Shown piece by piece: positions 1 through 6,177 of a stretch of 21,153 bases of DNA. A program made the translations under genes and the position numbers. The notes under the pieces were generated by a model. It was not told where the DNA came from. It searched no databases and saw nothing but the letters and a program-made list of their open reading frames with translations. Numbering within the stretch: the stretch's first letter is position 1; every line of letters starts with the position of its first letter. Location: the NCBI GenBank assembly GCA_021784975.1, contig JAJYGU010000174.1:1-21153 (forward strand), in the 5' to 3' direction. Source of the stretch: Planctomycetota bacterium (GTDB taxonomy: Bacteria > Planctomycetota > Planctomycetia > Pirellulales > Thermoguttaceae).

Positions 1-2
1 AA

Positions 3-182
3 GGATTGCACTTGAGCCGCCTGGATCGCGAGGTGGTGAGGCGATTGGCCGCTGCCGGGCAGTTGCCGGCCAGCGAAGAGCAATTCTTGGCTGCCGGCGA
101 TCCCGCCTGGGCCGGCCTGGAGCGCTGCCGCGAGCGCGACGAGTGCCGGGAAAAACTGATCCAACTGGGGTTGTTTCGCTAG
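3..182 (+). CDS. C-terminal end of an unidentified protein (partial)
   Basis: An open frame runs from the window edge to a TAG at 180-182 and reads about 59 residues, ending ...LIQLGLFR. The piece is rich in Arg, Glu and Ala, with helix-forming stretches (LSRLDREVVRRLAAAGQLPA), and looks like a soluble helical C-terminus. I do not recognise the family from this fragment. Codon use is GC-rich like the rest of the window, so it is probably real coding sequence. The start lies outside the window. Confidence 0.55.
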   Translation, partial: GLHLSRLDREVVRRLAAAGQLPASEEQFLAAGDPAWAGLERCRERDECREKLIQLGLFR

Positions 183-228
183 TACGGCCCTTCAGGTATA
201 CTACGATGCTGCTATTTGCGGCCGCACC

Positions 229-297
229 GGGACAGGCACATTTTTCAGCCCGACCATGCTCGGCATGGCGCCCAGGGCTGAAAAATGAGCCAGTCCC
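229..297. repeat. Intergenic inverted repeat (palindromic element)
   Basis: Two 23-bp arms (229-251 and 275-297) are reverse complements with two mismatches around a 23-bp loop. The left arm begins GGGACAGGCACATTTTTC and the right arm reads back as GGGACTGGCTCATTTTTC. No run of T follows, so it is not an obvious terminator. Similar GGGAC...GTCCC palindromes occur elsewhere in this window, at 16257-16344 and 17592-17672. The rest of 183-328 shows no gene. Confidence 0.6.
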
Positions 298-328
298 CGG
301 CCCGTGAACGGTTAGTGAAGGAGTCGCT

Positions 329-506
329 ATGAACTTTGCGCGGATGAGCGTGCGGATCGTCGTGGACATGAATTTGTCCATCGTTGTCAGAACACCTAGG
401 GCCGATGGTGCTGGCGGCGCTTAAGCAATACGAGGTCGAGTTAGTCGCCGGAGCATTGGTGGTCGTTGAGCCGGCAAAGAACCGAGCGCGAGTCCTGCCC
501 CTGTGA
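329..506 (+). pseudogene. Decayed DUF5615 (PIN-like, toxin-type) gene
   Basis: The start (ATG 329, product beginning MNFARMSVRIVVDMNLS) matches the typical N-terminus of DUF5615 proteins, which begin with a PIN-like strand and a conserved D-x-N-L-S motif. That frame ends at a TAA at 422-424. A second frame, 405-506, encodes the typical C-terminus of the same family (VLAALKQYEVELVAGALVVV ... ending RVLPL). The roughly 60 middle residues, including most of the acidic active-site region, are missing and the frame is shifted. DUF5615 proteins usually pair with a DUF433 antitoxin; none is visible upstream. An SD-like AAGGAG stands before the ATG. Family assignment is from memory of the motif. Confidence 0.65.
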
Positions 507-596
507 GCGCGCATGGCACATCGACGCCCTAGTCCTTAACCAAGCGAACCGTGTAGGGTGTGGCGGTCCACTAGCCAACGTAAAGGAGTCGTACAA

Positions 597-1004
597 ATGT
601 CCACTTCGCCACAAGACGGCGAGGCCGCTGTCCAAGAGGTGCTCGCCTGCAACGAGCAGCTTCTGAAAAGCATCGCCGAAGGCGATTGGAAGACCTACGC
701 CGAGCTTTGCGACCCGACACTGACCGCCTTCGAGCCCGAGAGTCGCGGGCAGTTGGTTTCCGGGATGGCGTTCCACAAGTTCTACTTCAACCTCGGCGGG
801 GCTTCCGACCCGCACAACACCACCGTCTGCGCCCCGCACGTCCGACTGTTGGACAACGTGGCGGTGGTTTCCTACGTGCGGCTCTCGCAGCGGGTCGATG
901 AGGCTGGCAAGCCGGCCACTTACCGAAGCGAGGAAACCCGCATCTGGCACCGTCGCGACGGCGTCTGGCGGCACGTCCACTTCCACCGTTCGCTGACCAC
1001 CTAG
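597..1004 (+). CDS. CaMKII association-domain / SnoaL-fold protein
   Basis: This 135-residue protein fits the calcium/calmodulin-dependent kinase II association domain family, an NTF2/SnoaL-like cone fold that oligomerises. The match is through L-T-A-F-E-P-E, G-M-A-F-H-K-F-Y-F, N-T-T-V, a VSYVRL strand, S-E-E-T-R-I-W-H-R-R-D-G and a final V-H-F-H. Bacterial stand-alone members have no firmly established function. There is no signal peptide or membrane segment, so it is probably cytosolic. The ATG at 597 has AAAGGAG at 582-588; an upstream in-frame start at 558 is less likely. It stands alone between a decayed gene and the ParA gene. Confidence 0.85.
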   Translation: MSTSPQDGEAAVQEVLACNEQLLKSIAEGDWKTYAELCDPTLTAFEPESRGQLVSGMAFHKFYFNLGGASDPHNTTVCAPHVRLLDNVAVVSYVRLSQRVDEAGKPATYRSEETRIWHRRDGVWRHVHFHRSLTT

Positions 1005-1039
1005 GCCGCGACCCGCAACTCGCAAGCTGGAGCACTAAG

Positions 1040-1143
1040 GATGAGGGATCAGGGATCAGCGGGAGGGATTAAAGGCTTTGGCCCGCAGATGTGTCGCGCA
1101 TCCCAATCTCTCATCTCTCATCCCTGACCTCTGACCCCTGATC
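1040..1143. repeat. Inverted heptamer-repeat tract
   Basis: The gap between the CaMKII-AD and ParA genes contains 7-bp units related to GATCAGG. Three stand on the plus strand (1040-1060: GATGAGG, GATCAGG, GATCAGC). Six consecutive units lie on the minus strand (1102-1143: GATCAGG, GGTCAGA, GGTCAGG, GATGAGA, GATGAGA, GATTGGG when read leftward). The two tracts can pair imperfectly into a long hairpin. Exact 7-bp phasing marks it as a degenerated tandem repeat. Confidence 0.6.
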
Positions 1144-1156
1144 CCCGTCTCCTGCC

Positions 1157-1990
1157 ATGCGTTCCATCGCCATCATGAACCAGAAAGGCGGGGTGGGGAA
1201 AACAACCACCGCGGTGAACCTCAGCGCCGCCCTGGCCGCTGTTGGGCAGCGGGTGGCGCTGGTGGACCTCGATCCGCAGGCGCATGCCACCCTGCATCTG
1301 GGCGTCGAGCCGCAGCCGGAAGAACTTTCGATCTACAATGTCTTGACCGCCAAGACCCGGCTCGGCGAGGTGATGCGCCCGGTGTCCGAGAATCTCTGGC
1401 TGGTCAACTCGAGTCTGGACCTGGCGGCGGCGGAACTTGAGCTGGTCGGGGTGATCGGCCGCGAGATCATCCTTCGCGACAAGCTCCGCGACGATCCGCC
1501 GGCGGTCGATTACCTCTTCATCGACTGCCCGCCGTCGCTGGGCATCCTCACCCTCAACGCCTTGGCGGCGGTCCGCGAGGTATTCATCCCCTTGCAGCCG
1601 CATTTCCTCGCCTTGCACGGCCTGAGCAAACTGCTGGAGACCATTGACCTGGTGACCGGGCGGCTGAACGACCGACTGCGTCTCAGCGGGGTTGTCCTTT
1701 GCATGTTCGATGCCGGCACGCGGCTGGCCGTCGAGGTGGGGCAGGATGTCGAGAAGTTCTTTGCCAACGCCCGCGGACAAGCGACCCCCTGGGCCGCCGC
1801 GGAAGTCTTCCAGACCCGCATCCGCCGAAACATTCGTTTGGCGGAGGCCCCCAGCTTCGGCCAGTCGATCTTCCAGTACGCCCCGGACTCCAACGGGGCC
1901 GGGGACTATCGGCACCTGGCCCAAGAGGTGGTCGCCATGCCGGCCGGCGACGCAAAAGCATCGATCGACGTGACGACGACGGTCGAGTAG
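1157..1990 (+). CDS. ParA/Soj-family ATPase
   Basis: A 277-residue ParA/MinD-type ATPase. It has a deviant Walker A, KGGVGKTT (residues 10-17), whose first Lys is the signature lysine of the family; a LVDLDPQAH motif (about 35-43); and a Walker B-like YLFIDCPPS (119-127). The C-terminal half has the usual R-x-N-I-R-L-x-E-A-P-S-F-G-x-S motif near residue 230. Such proteins form ATP-dependent dimers on DNA and position plasmids, chromosomes or protein complexes. No ParB partner or parS-like site is visible nearby, so it may be an orphan family member. The ATG at 1157 places the Walker motif at the usual distance from the N-terminus. Confidence 0.9.
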   Translation: MRSIAIMNQKGGVGKTTTAVNLSAALAAVGQRVALVDLDPQAHATLHLGVEPQPEELSIYNVLTAKTRLGEVMRPVSENLWLVNSSLDLAAAELELVGVIGREIILRDKLRDDPPAVDYLFIDCPPSLGILTLNALAAVREVFIPLQPHFLALHGLSKLLETIDLVTGRLNDRLRLSGVVLCMFDAGTRLAVEVGQDVEKFFANARGQATPWAAAEVFQTRIRRNIRLAEAPSFGQSIFQYAPDSNGAGDYRHLAQEVVAMPAGDAKASIDVTTTVE

Positions 1991-2039
1991 TCCGGCAACC
2001 GGCCGGATGGTTTCGCGAATCCGACAAGGGGACTGCCAG

Positions 2040-2252
2040 TCACACACTCTGTAATGCTTGAATGCTGTTGATGTGGATTAGCCCAATATGAACGGCCCTG
2101 TCGGGATCGGGATAGCCGATGATGAGAGTATTCTTCAACAACATTGCGAATTCGGGATGCCGGACCTGATGGACGTCGCCGTTGGACAATCGAACCTCGA
2201 AGGGTTCAAACGGCTGGGCCTTGAGACATTCCCGAACTTGTTCGGCGTTCAT
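2040..2252 (-). CDS. Small conserved-looking protein of unknown function
   Basis: A 70-residue reverse-strand frame starting MNAEQVRECLKAQPFEPFEV and continuing RLSNGDVHQVRHPEFAM. This pattern (a short helix, P-F-E-P-F, then L-S-N-G and H-P-E-F) recurs in small single-domain proteins of planctomycetes and some other bacteria, with no known function. It starts at ATG 2252-2250 and ends at TGA 2042-2040. It lies just outside the element scar that begins at 2282 and is convergent with the ParA gene. Confidence 0.7.
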   Translation of the reverse strand: MNAEQVRECLKAQPFEPFEVRLSNGDVHQVRHPEFAMLLKNTLIIGYPDPDRAVHIGLIHINSIQALQSV

Positions 2253-2440
2253 CGAATTCGACTTTACGATGGATGGACTATATGCCTGACCCTAAAAACA
2301 ATTATACCGACGCGGCCGACGCCTTCGAGGGCTGGCGCGAAGACATGCTGGGGTCAATTCTGGACAAAGTGACCGCCGAGGCCGGGAAGCCGCGTGGGAC
2401 TGAAACCGTTGCCGCAAGTGCTTGTCTGGTCAAAAGAAAA

Positions 2441-2469
2441 GACCCGCTGACAACGGCTGTCAACGGGTC
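2441..2469 (-). terminator. Orphan copy of the tRNA-Ala terminator
   Basis: GACCCG and TGACA pair with TGTCA and CGGGTC around a 5-nt loop, with one C/A mismatch. Read leftward, the hairpin is followed by TTTTCTTTTG. It is the equivalent of the terminator at 11095-11121 but stands behind only a tRNA 3' fragment, so it no longer serves a complete gene. Confidence 0.6.
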
Positions 2470-2472
2470 ACA

Positions 2473-2521
2473 TCTTGTGGAGCCGAAGGGGATCGAACCC
2501 TCAACCTCCTGGTTGCAAACC
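2473..2521. repeat. attL: left copy of the 49-bp attachment core (tRNA-Ala 3' fragment)
   Basis: These 49 bp are identical to 11126-11174 and contain the 3' part of tRNA-Ala(UGC) from the discriminator base (2478) to the anticodon loop and start of the anticodon stem. Identity stops inside the anticodon stem: CCGTG follows here and CCAGG in the intact gene. This is the usual product of tyrosine-integrase insertion at the 3' half of a tRNA gene. Confidence 0.85.
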
Positions 2522-2579
2522 CGTGGGTCGTCGGTTGCAAGTGGTAGTGGCAAAGGACTTGCGCCGACGCCTTCGGCCG

Positions 2580-2600
2580 CTTGTACCTGTGCTTGTACCA
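2580..2600 (+). other. Putative integrase arm-binding site, left arm
   Basis: Two CTTGTACC units lie 12 bp apart, and 20 of the 21 bp are identical to 10959-10979. It stands 58 bp inside the left core. The reading frame here (Ala-Cys-Thr-Cys-Ala-Cys-Thr) differs from that of the right copy (Leu-Val-Pro-Val-Leu-Val-Pro), so the match is at the DNA level and not due to a shared protein motif. Confidence 0.55.
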
Positions 2601-2903
2601 GCGAAGGCGAAAACGCGAACGCCGATGCCGCCGACATCGGCAAGCGAGAGCAAGGCGAAGGGACCGCCGCGGCCGACCAGGGCGACCCGCTGGCCAAACT
2701 TGCCGCCGCCCTGTTGACTCTCTCGCCGGTCGACCAGGAACGGCTTGCCGCCTTGCTCACCGCACAGCGGGGGGATGTTTGATGGCACGTGCGGACGCCC
2801 CCCCCGGCTTTCGGGTCCTTAGTTTTGACCGTCGCCGTAGTCCTGGTTGGCCGCAGTCGGGAATATAGATCGAGTTTACGCGCTCACTCACACAGCAAAA
2901 AAA

Positions 2904-3359
2904 ATGGTTAGCGACCCTGAAAGCACGATCCTTCTGTTGGCCCTGGGGCGCCTTGAGCGCTGGGGGAAGGCGATCCGCGCCGGGAAGCATCGCGCGCGCA
3001 GCCTTTGTTACAAAGGCATCAAATACACCCCGAGCAGGTGGTTTTCGGATTTGAGCCACGCCGACCAACAGCGGCTTGGCCGTGGGCGTCGCCATCTTGA
3101 GCAACTGGGGCTGATTGGACCATTTCGGCGGTACGGAGTGGACGGCCGGGTCATGCACTTCCGGCCGACGCCCAAGGGCGTGGAAATCGCCATCCGGCTT
3201 CGGAGGCGGGTGGGCGATCCGGTCGACGTCGACGCCTTGACTGCCGCCCTGGACGCTGCCGACTGGGCCACCGACGAACACCGGGCCGTACTGGCGGCAT
3301 TTTGCCCGCCGGGGGCCGCGGCACCTCAAAGCCGAGAAAGGGACTGTGAGAGCGCATGA
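2904..3359 (+). CDS. Element protein with winged-helix-like region, unknown function
   Basis: A 151-residue basic protein. Its middle (YTPSRWFSDLSHADQQRLGR, then HLEQLGLIGPFRRYG, then MHFRPTPKGVEIA) resembles a winged helix: a helix pair, a recognition helix ending in a turn, and a beta-wing whose T-P-K-G is typical of MarR-like folds. It is likely DNA-binding, but no specific family is recognised. The ATG at 2904 is preceded by an A-run and no clear SD; the frame stays open to a TTG at 2847. It overlaps the terminase gene by ATGA at 3356-3359, implying coupled translation and possibly a joint role in packaging or its control. It is the first complete gene inside the left end of the element. 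Confidence 0.65.
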   Translation: MVSDPESTILLLALGRLERWGKAIRAGKHRARSLCYKGIKYTPSRWFSDLSHADQQRLGRGRRHLEQLGLIGPFRRYGVDGRVMHFRPTPKGVEIAIRLRRRVGDPVDVDALTAALDAADWATDEHRAVLAAFCPPGAAAPQSRERDCESA

Positions 3360-3691
3360 ACGTACCCGAACATCTTGACGACCAGGGCCGGCGGAAGTGG
3401 GCCGAAGTGCTGCCGGTCCTTCAGGCCCACGGCGACGCCGACCAGGGCACCTTAGATGCCTTGGCTGCCTACTGTTCCGCGTGGAGCCGCTGGACGGGCG
3501 CGGAGGCGAAGGTGACGGAACAGGGGGCGGTAGTCGATGGCACCGCCAACCCCTACATCGCCATTGCAGGGGCGGCACAAAGGCAGTTACGGCAGTGGTC
3601 AGGCGAACTAAAGTTGACGCCCAAGACCCGCGGCCGGGCGGAGCGTGGCGAATCGGCCGTCATGGAGTTGCTGCGCAATCCGGCTGCCTAG
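3356..3691 (+). CDS. terS: P27-type phage terminase small subunit
   Basis: A 111-residue protein with the P27-family small terminase pattern: an N-terminal L-D-D-Q-G-R-R-K-W followed by L-P-V-L-Q-A-H-G, then D-Q-G-T-L-D-A-L-A-A-Y-C-S-A-W-S-R-W, a G-x-V-V-D-G-T-A-N-P-Y segment, A-Q-R-Q-L-R-Q-W and finally L-K-L-T-P-K-T-R-G-R. In phages the small subunit recognises pac/cos DNA and hands it to the large ATPase/nuclease. No large subunit, portal or capsid gene follows. In Gram-positive phage satellites an orphan TerS like this makes helper particles package the island genome. Family assignment is by pattern recognition. Translation is coupled to the upstream gene. Confidence 0.8.
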   Translation: MNVPEHLDDQGRRKWAEVLPVLQAHGDADQGTLDALAAYCSAWSRWTGAEAKVTEQGAVVDGTANPYIAIAGAAQRQLRQWSGELKLTPKTRGRAERGESAVMELLRNPAA

Positions 3692-3831
3692 AACGCGGTC
3701 AAACGCGGTATAATGGCTGAAACGTCGGGATGGTCGCCCAGCCACCGGCCAAGCGGTTTGGGCCGGTCGGCGCGTTATTCGCCTTTCTCGCCACCGGCTC
3801 GGGCCGACCCGATCCAACGAAAGGCGAACGC

Positions 3832-4539
3832 ATGGTTTCTCTTCTCGATAACCGGATGCCCGAAGGGCAATCGCTCGCCAGAATCAAAGCTGCGGCGGAC
3901 TTGCTCTATCTCTCTTACTCGAAAGACTCGGAGCGATACCGCCTTGTCAAAGAGGCCTTGGCAGCTTCAACGTCTTCGCAAAGGCAGGCCAGAGAGGCGG
4001 ATTTGGCCGACGCATCACAGGCGTGCGGCAATGGGTGGGATGTCCTTCAAGATTTGGTGGCTGCCGTTGAAAGAGAGCTACCTAACCTGGCGAAAAGACT
4101 TCGTTTGGTGCGATCCGACGGCTTGGCAGCCGACGGCGGCATACCTTGGCATGAAAGACAACAGTTTGATTGGGACTCGGCTTGCAACGAGTTCCAACAA
4201 ATTGTGGAGACCACAAGAATCCTTCTAAACGCCACAACACCGTTAGCCGGCGAAGCGAAGCAAGGCGAAGGGAGAGGCGGGGCCGATACCGACAAGGAAA
4301 TCAGCGCTCTTGAAGCTGCCACCCCGCCGCTTGATCGAGAATCGGGCAAGTGGGTCAGGAACAAACGGGCTGCCCAAATCGAAGGGGTGGAAACCCGGAC
4401 GCTTGCTGACTATCGGCTTTCGGGTGTCAAAAACGCTGCCGGCACTCTTGGACGTGACAAGGACGGCCGGGTGTGGCGCCGGGAAGGCACACCACACGCC
4501 CACCCCTGGTATCTGCGATCGACGCTTCTGGCAAAATGA
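3832..4539 (+). CDS. Element protein of unknown function with C-terminal HTH-like domain
   Basis: A 235-residue protein starting at ATG 3832, which has AAAGGCGAA in the SD position. The first 130 residues are helical and charged. After a low-complexity linker (GEAKQGEGRGG) comes a compact C-terminal block: W-V-R-N-K-R-A-A-Q-I-E-G-V-E-T-R-T-L-A-D-Y, then G-R-D-K-D-G-R-V-W-R-R-E-G-T-P-H, and a final Y-L-R-S-T-L. This looks like an HTH that chooses its target by a K-R-A-A/T-L-x-D-Y pair of helices, as in excisionase/MerR-like folds. The function is unknown. A TATAAT at 3709-3714 in the 140-bp gap upstream has no convincing -35 box. Confidence 0.65.
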   Translation: MVSLLDNRMPEGQSLARIKAAADLLYLSYSKDSERYRLVKEALAASTSSQRQAREADLADASQACGNGWDVLQDLVAAVERELPNLAKRLRLVRSDGLAADGGIPWHERQQFDWDSACNEFQQIVETTRILLNATTPLAGEAKQGEGRGGADTDKEISALEAATPPLDRESGKWVRNKRAAQIEGVETRTLADYRLSGVKNAAGTLGRDKDGRVWRREGTPHAHPWYLRSTLLAK

Positions 4540-4547
4540 ATCTCGCC

Positions 4548-4584
4548 CGAAACCGTCGAAAAAACCGTCGATTCGACGGTTTCG
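4548..4584. repeat. Triple AAACCGTCGA motif with perfect 13-bp inverted repeat (operator-like)
   Basis: AAACCGTCGA occurs at 4550-4559 and 4562-4571, and its reverse complement at 4573-4582. The outer copies form a perfect 13-bp inverted repeat (4548-4560 and 4572-4584); the inner pair forms a 10-bp palindrome with a single central base. It is in the gap between the gene ending at 4539 and the AlpA gene, where regulator-binding sites are expected. Confidence 0.6.
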
Positions 4585-4619
4585 ACGATTGGGCGCATAG
4601 GTCTTGTATTGCCATGATT

Positions 4620-4669
4620 CCCGTAGACAGGCAAGCAAAGGGCTTGCCGAGAATCCTTCACTACGGGAG
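4620..4669 (+). promoter_or_regulatory. Leader stem-loop that covers the AlpA ribosome binding site
   Basis: The outer stem is CCCGTAG (4620-4626) with CTACGGG (4661-4667). The inner stem is GGCAAGC (4630-4636) with GCTTGCC (4642-4648). The SD-like GGGAG (4665-4669), eight bases before ATG 4678, lies partly in the outer stem, so folding would reduce initiation. This could be control of the AlpA operon at the translation level. Confidence 0.45.
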
Positions 4670-4677
4670 TCGTCACA

Positions 4678-4908
4678 ATGACCACTGTTTTTTCGCCGGC
4701 CGACGCTTCGGCCAAGCTTCTCGACGTGCAAGCCGTCGCCGAAATGCTCGGCTGTTCTCAACGGCACGTCTACAGGTTGAGTGATTCAGGCCGGATGCCG
4801 GCGCCCGTCCGGCTCGGCTCGCTGGTCCGCTGGTCCGCTGCCGCCATCCGTGACTGGATCGACCAGGGCTGCCCCGCGGTTCGTCAAATCAAGGGGACAC
4901 GGCAATGA
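4678..4908 (+). CDS. alpA: AlpA-family DNA-binding regulator / excisionase
   Basis: A 76-residue MerR-type helix-turn-helix protein: L-L-D-V-Q-A-V-A-E-M-L-G-C-S-Q-R-H-V-Y-R-L (residues 13-33), then G-R-M-P-A-P-V-R-L-G-S-L-V-R-W (38-52) and A-I-R-D-W-I. This is the classic AlpA/HTH_17 layout. Such proteins act as excisionases or activate integrase and early genes in prophages, satellites and integrative elements. It heads the packed replication operon. The upstream gap carries a triple inverted motif (4548-4584) and a hairpin over its SD, so the gene is probably a regulated switch point. Its stop codon (4906-4908) adjoins the next gene. Confidence 0.85.
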   Translation: MTTVFSPADASAKLLDVQAVAEMLGCSQRHVYRLSDSGRMPAPVRLGSLVRWSAAAIRDWIDQGCPAVRQIKGTRQ

Positions 4909-4909
4909 A

Positions 4910-5383
4910 TTGCGAGAAGATTTCGCGCCGTGTGATTGCGACAGGGCTGACGGCGAACGCCGCAAGGCCGCTGCGCTCGCCATGTTGGCCCACCGCCGGG
5001 ACTTCTACGTGTTACGTGGCCGTCGCGCTTTGCTGGTTGCGCTACTCGGCACGGGGGAGGCGACCGCGGACGACGTGCGTGACGGGCTGGACCTCCCTGC
5101 CGGTATCGACCCGGTATGCCTTGGGGCCGTGCCGTTGGCACTGGTCCGGGCCGGGATCATCCGCCGCGCCGGGTACGCTCCGACGTGTCGGCCGATGGCC
5201 CACGCTCGCCCGGTATCTGTTTGGACACTTGCCGACCGCGAAGCCGCCGAACGCTGGCTTCGGAATCATCCCGACTTGCCGGACTTGGTTGACGATGGCC
5301 AGGGTGACGGCAAGCGACAAGGTGTTCTGTTCGACTCACAAAAAACCGCAACGCCGACGGGGCCAGCCGCCGGCGTTGTTTGA
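4910..5383 (+). CDS. Element protein with winged-helix-like domain, unknown function
   Basis: Coding character (long charged helices, then LLGTGEATADDVRDGLDLPA, PLALVRAGIIRRAGY and RPVSVWTLADREAAERWL) is clear from about 4913 onward. The centre reads as a winged helix like those of phage replication accessory proteins, but I recognise no family. No ATG fits the N-terminus. A TTG at 4910 directly follows the AlpA stop and would allow termination-reinitiation; the first in-frame ATG is 4982. The ATG at 4905, which has the better SD (AAGGGG), is in another frame that gives a nonsensical protein, so a frameshift or a TTG start is needed. Length with TTG is 157 residues. Confidence 0.6.
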   Translation: MREDFAPCDCDRADGERRKAAALAMLAHRRDFYVLRGRRALLVALLGTGEATADDVRDGLDLPAGIDPVCLGAVPLALVRAGIIRRAGYAPTCRPMAHARPVSVWTLADREAAERWLRNHPDLPDLVDDGQGDGKRQGVLFDSQKTATPTGPAAGVV

Positions 5384-5401
5384 CTCACGAAGGATGCTTC
5401 C

Positions 5402-5899
5402 ATGCAAAGGAAATCTCTCTCAGACATTCTACACAATTCCGACCGCGAAAGCCTATCCCGTGCTTGGGGAGAAACCAAAGCCGCCGAAGACTTCGCGCCG
5501 CTGCCGTCGGGCGAGTACATTGCTCGGATCGTCGGCGGGGAATTGTTCACCAGCAAGATGAAGGGCACCGCCGGTTACAAGCTCACTTTTCGCGTGTTGG
5601 AGGGCGACTACCAGGGTCGGCAATTCTGGCATGATGTTTGGTTGACGCCGGCCGCTCTGCCGATGGCGAAGAGGGACCTTGCCAAGCTCGGAGTGACGGC
5701 AATTGAGCAATTGGAACGGGCATTGCCGCCGGGAATCCGCGTCAAGGCAAGGCTCGTGATTCACCGCGACGACGACGGCAATGAGGGCAACAAGGTGAAG
5801 ACCTTCGTCGTCCTCGGGATCGACGAACCGGAAAAAGACCCATTCGCACCCGCCGATTCCCCCGCACCGCCGCACGACGCGGTAGGAGGGCTCTGGTGA
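5402..5899 (+). CDS. DUF669-type phage protein (probable single-strand DNA-binding accessory)
   Basis: A 165-residue protein with the DUF669 pattern: an N-terminal helical start, L-P-S-G-E-Y-I-A-R-I-V, then T-A-G-Y-K-L-T-F-R-V-L-E-G-D-Y-Q-G-R-Q-F-W-H-D-V-W-L-T, a region ending L-G-V-T, V-K-A-R-L-V-I-H and a D-P-F-A acidic C-terminus. DUF669 proteins sit beside phage recombination and primase-helicase genes and are thought to act like SSB; the acidic tail ending GGLW is SSB-like. SD GAAGGA (5389-5394) is 7 nt from the ATG. It follows the previous gene by 18 nt and overlaps the next by GTGA. Confidence 0.75.
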   Translation: MQRKSLSDILHNSDRESLSRAWGETKAAEDFAPLPSGEYIARIVGGELFTSKMKGTAGYKLTFRVLEGDYQGRQFWHDVWLTPAALPMAKRDLAKLGVTAIEQLERALPPGIRVKARLVIHRDDDGNEGNKVKTFVVLGIDEPEKDPFAPADSPAPPHDAVGGLW

Positions 5900-6177
5900 C
5901 CACCGACTTCGTTCCAAAACAGCGATCGCTGCCCGATTGTATTCCGACGGATTCTGCGGAATGGAATGCGATGCCGCCGGCCGTCGAGCAAGCGTACCGA
6001 CGCGGGCGATGCCAGGGCTTCTTGGAGGCCGTCCGTCTGGCGAAAGAGGGGGCGGCGATTGAAGACCTTGAACGCTTCGGCTACGGGAAGCTGTGGCAAT
6101 GGCGTTACCAGCGTCGGATGCGATACTCTCTGCCGCCGGCTTTCCGGCCGCCGCGACGACGGAGGCCGACACTATGA
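5896..6177 (+). CDS. Small element protein, unknown function
   Basis: A 93-residue basic protein starting at GTG 5896 with a very strong SD, AGGAGGG (5884-5890), five bases upstream. The centre is a predicted helical stretch (AVEQAYRRGRCQGFLEAVRL, then LERFGYGKLWQWRYQRRM) and the tail is Arg/Pro-rich. It is coupled on both sides: GTGA with the DUF669 gene and ATGA with the primase gene (6174-6177). The position suggests an accessory replication role. No family is recognised. Confidence 0.6.
   Translation: MTTDFVPKQRSLPDCIPTDSAEWNAMPPAVEQAYRRGRCQGFLEAVRLAKEGAAIEDLERFGYGKLWQWRYQRRMRYSLPPAFRPPRRRRPTL

Larger units (their letters stand above)
2282..2782 (+). pseudogene. Scar ORF: helicase start fused to integrase tail, reading through attL
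   Basis: This open frame is a chimera. Residues 10-22 (TDAADAFEGWRED) match the N-terminus of the element helicase at 7400 (TAADAFEGWRED), with about 36 bp of DNA similarity (2311-2346 against 7429-7464). From 2349 to 2521 the DNA matches the integrase tail (11002-11174) without gaps at about 90 percent (17 differences counted by eye). It then continues in frame through the 49-bp attachment core into the left end of the present element and stops at 2780-2782. Everything between helicase and integrase has been deleted, so the part left of the core is a remnant of an older related element. The last 86 codons (2522-2779) belong to the present element and would become the integrase C-terminus in its circular form. 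Expression as such is doubtful. Confidence 0.6.

Noticed and set aside
2478..2521. Second tRNA-Ala gene at the left end
   Set aside because: Only the 3' 44 nt are present; acceptor 5' strand, D-arm and half of the anticodon stem are missing, so it is the attL fragment.
2782..2868. 28-residue frame with TGATG overlap after the left-end ORF
   Set aside because: Too short and without recognisable features; only its overlap with the stop codon supports it.
3709..3714. TATAAT box as promoter for the 3832 gene
   Set aside because: No acceptable -35 box at 15-19 bp; the match to the -10 consensus alone is not enough.
4905..5561. 218-codon frame starting at the ATG that overlaps the AlpA stop
   Set aside because: Ser/Arg/Pro/Trp-rich composition without recognisable structure, and it overlaps both the 4910 gene and the DUF669 gene in another frame.
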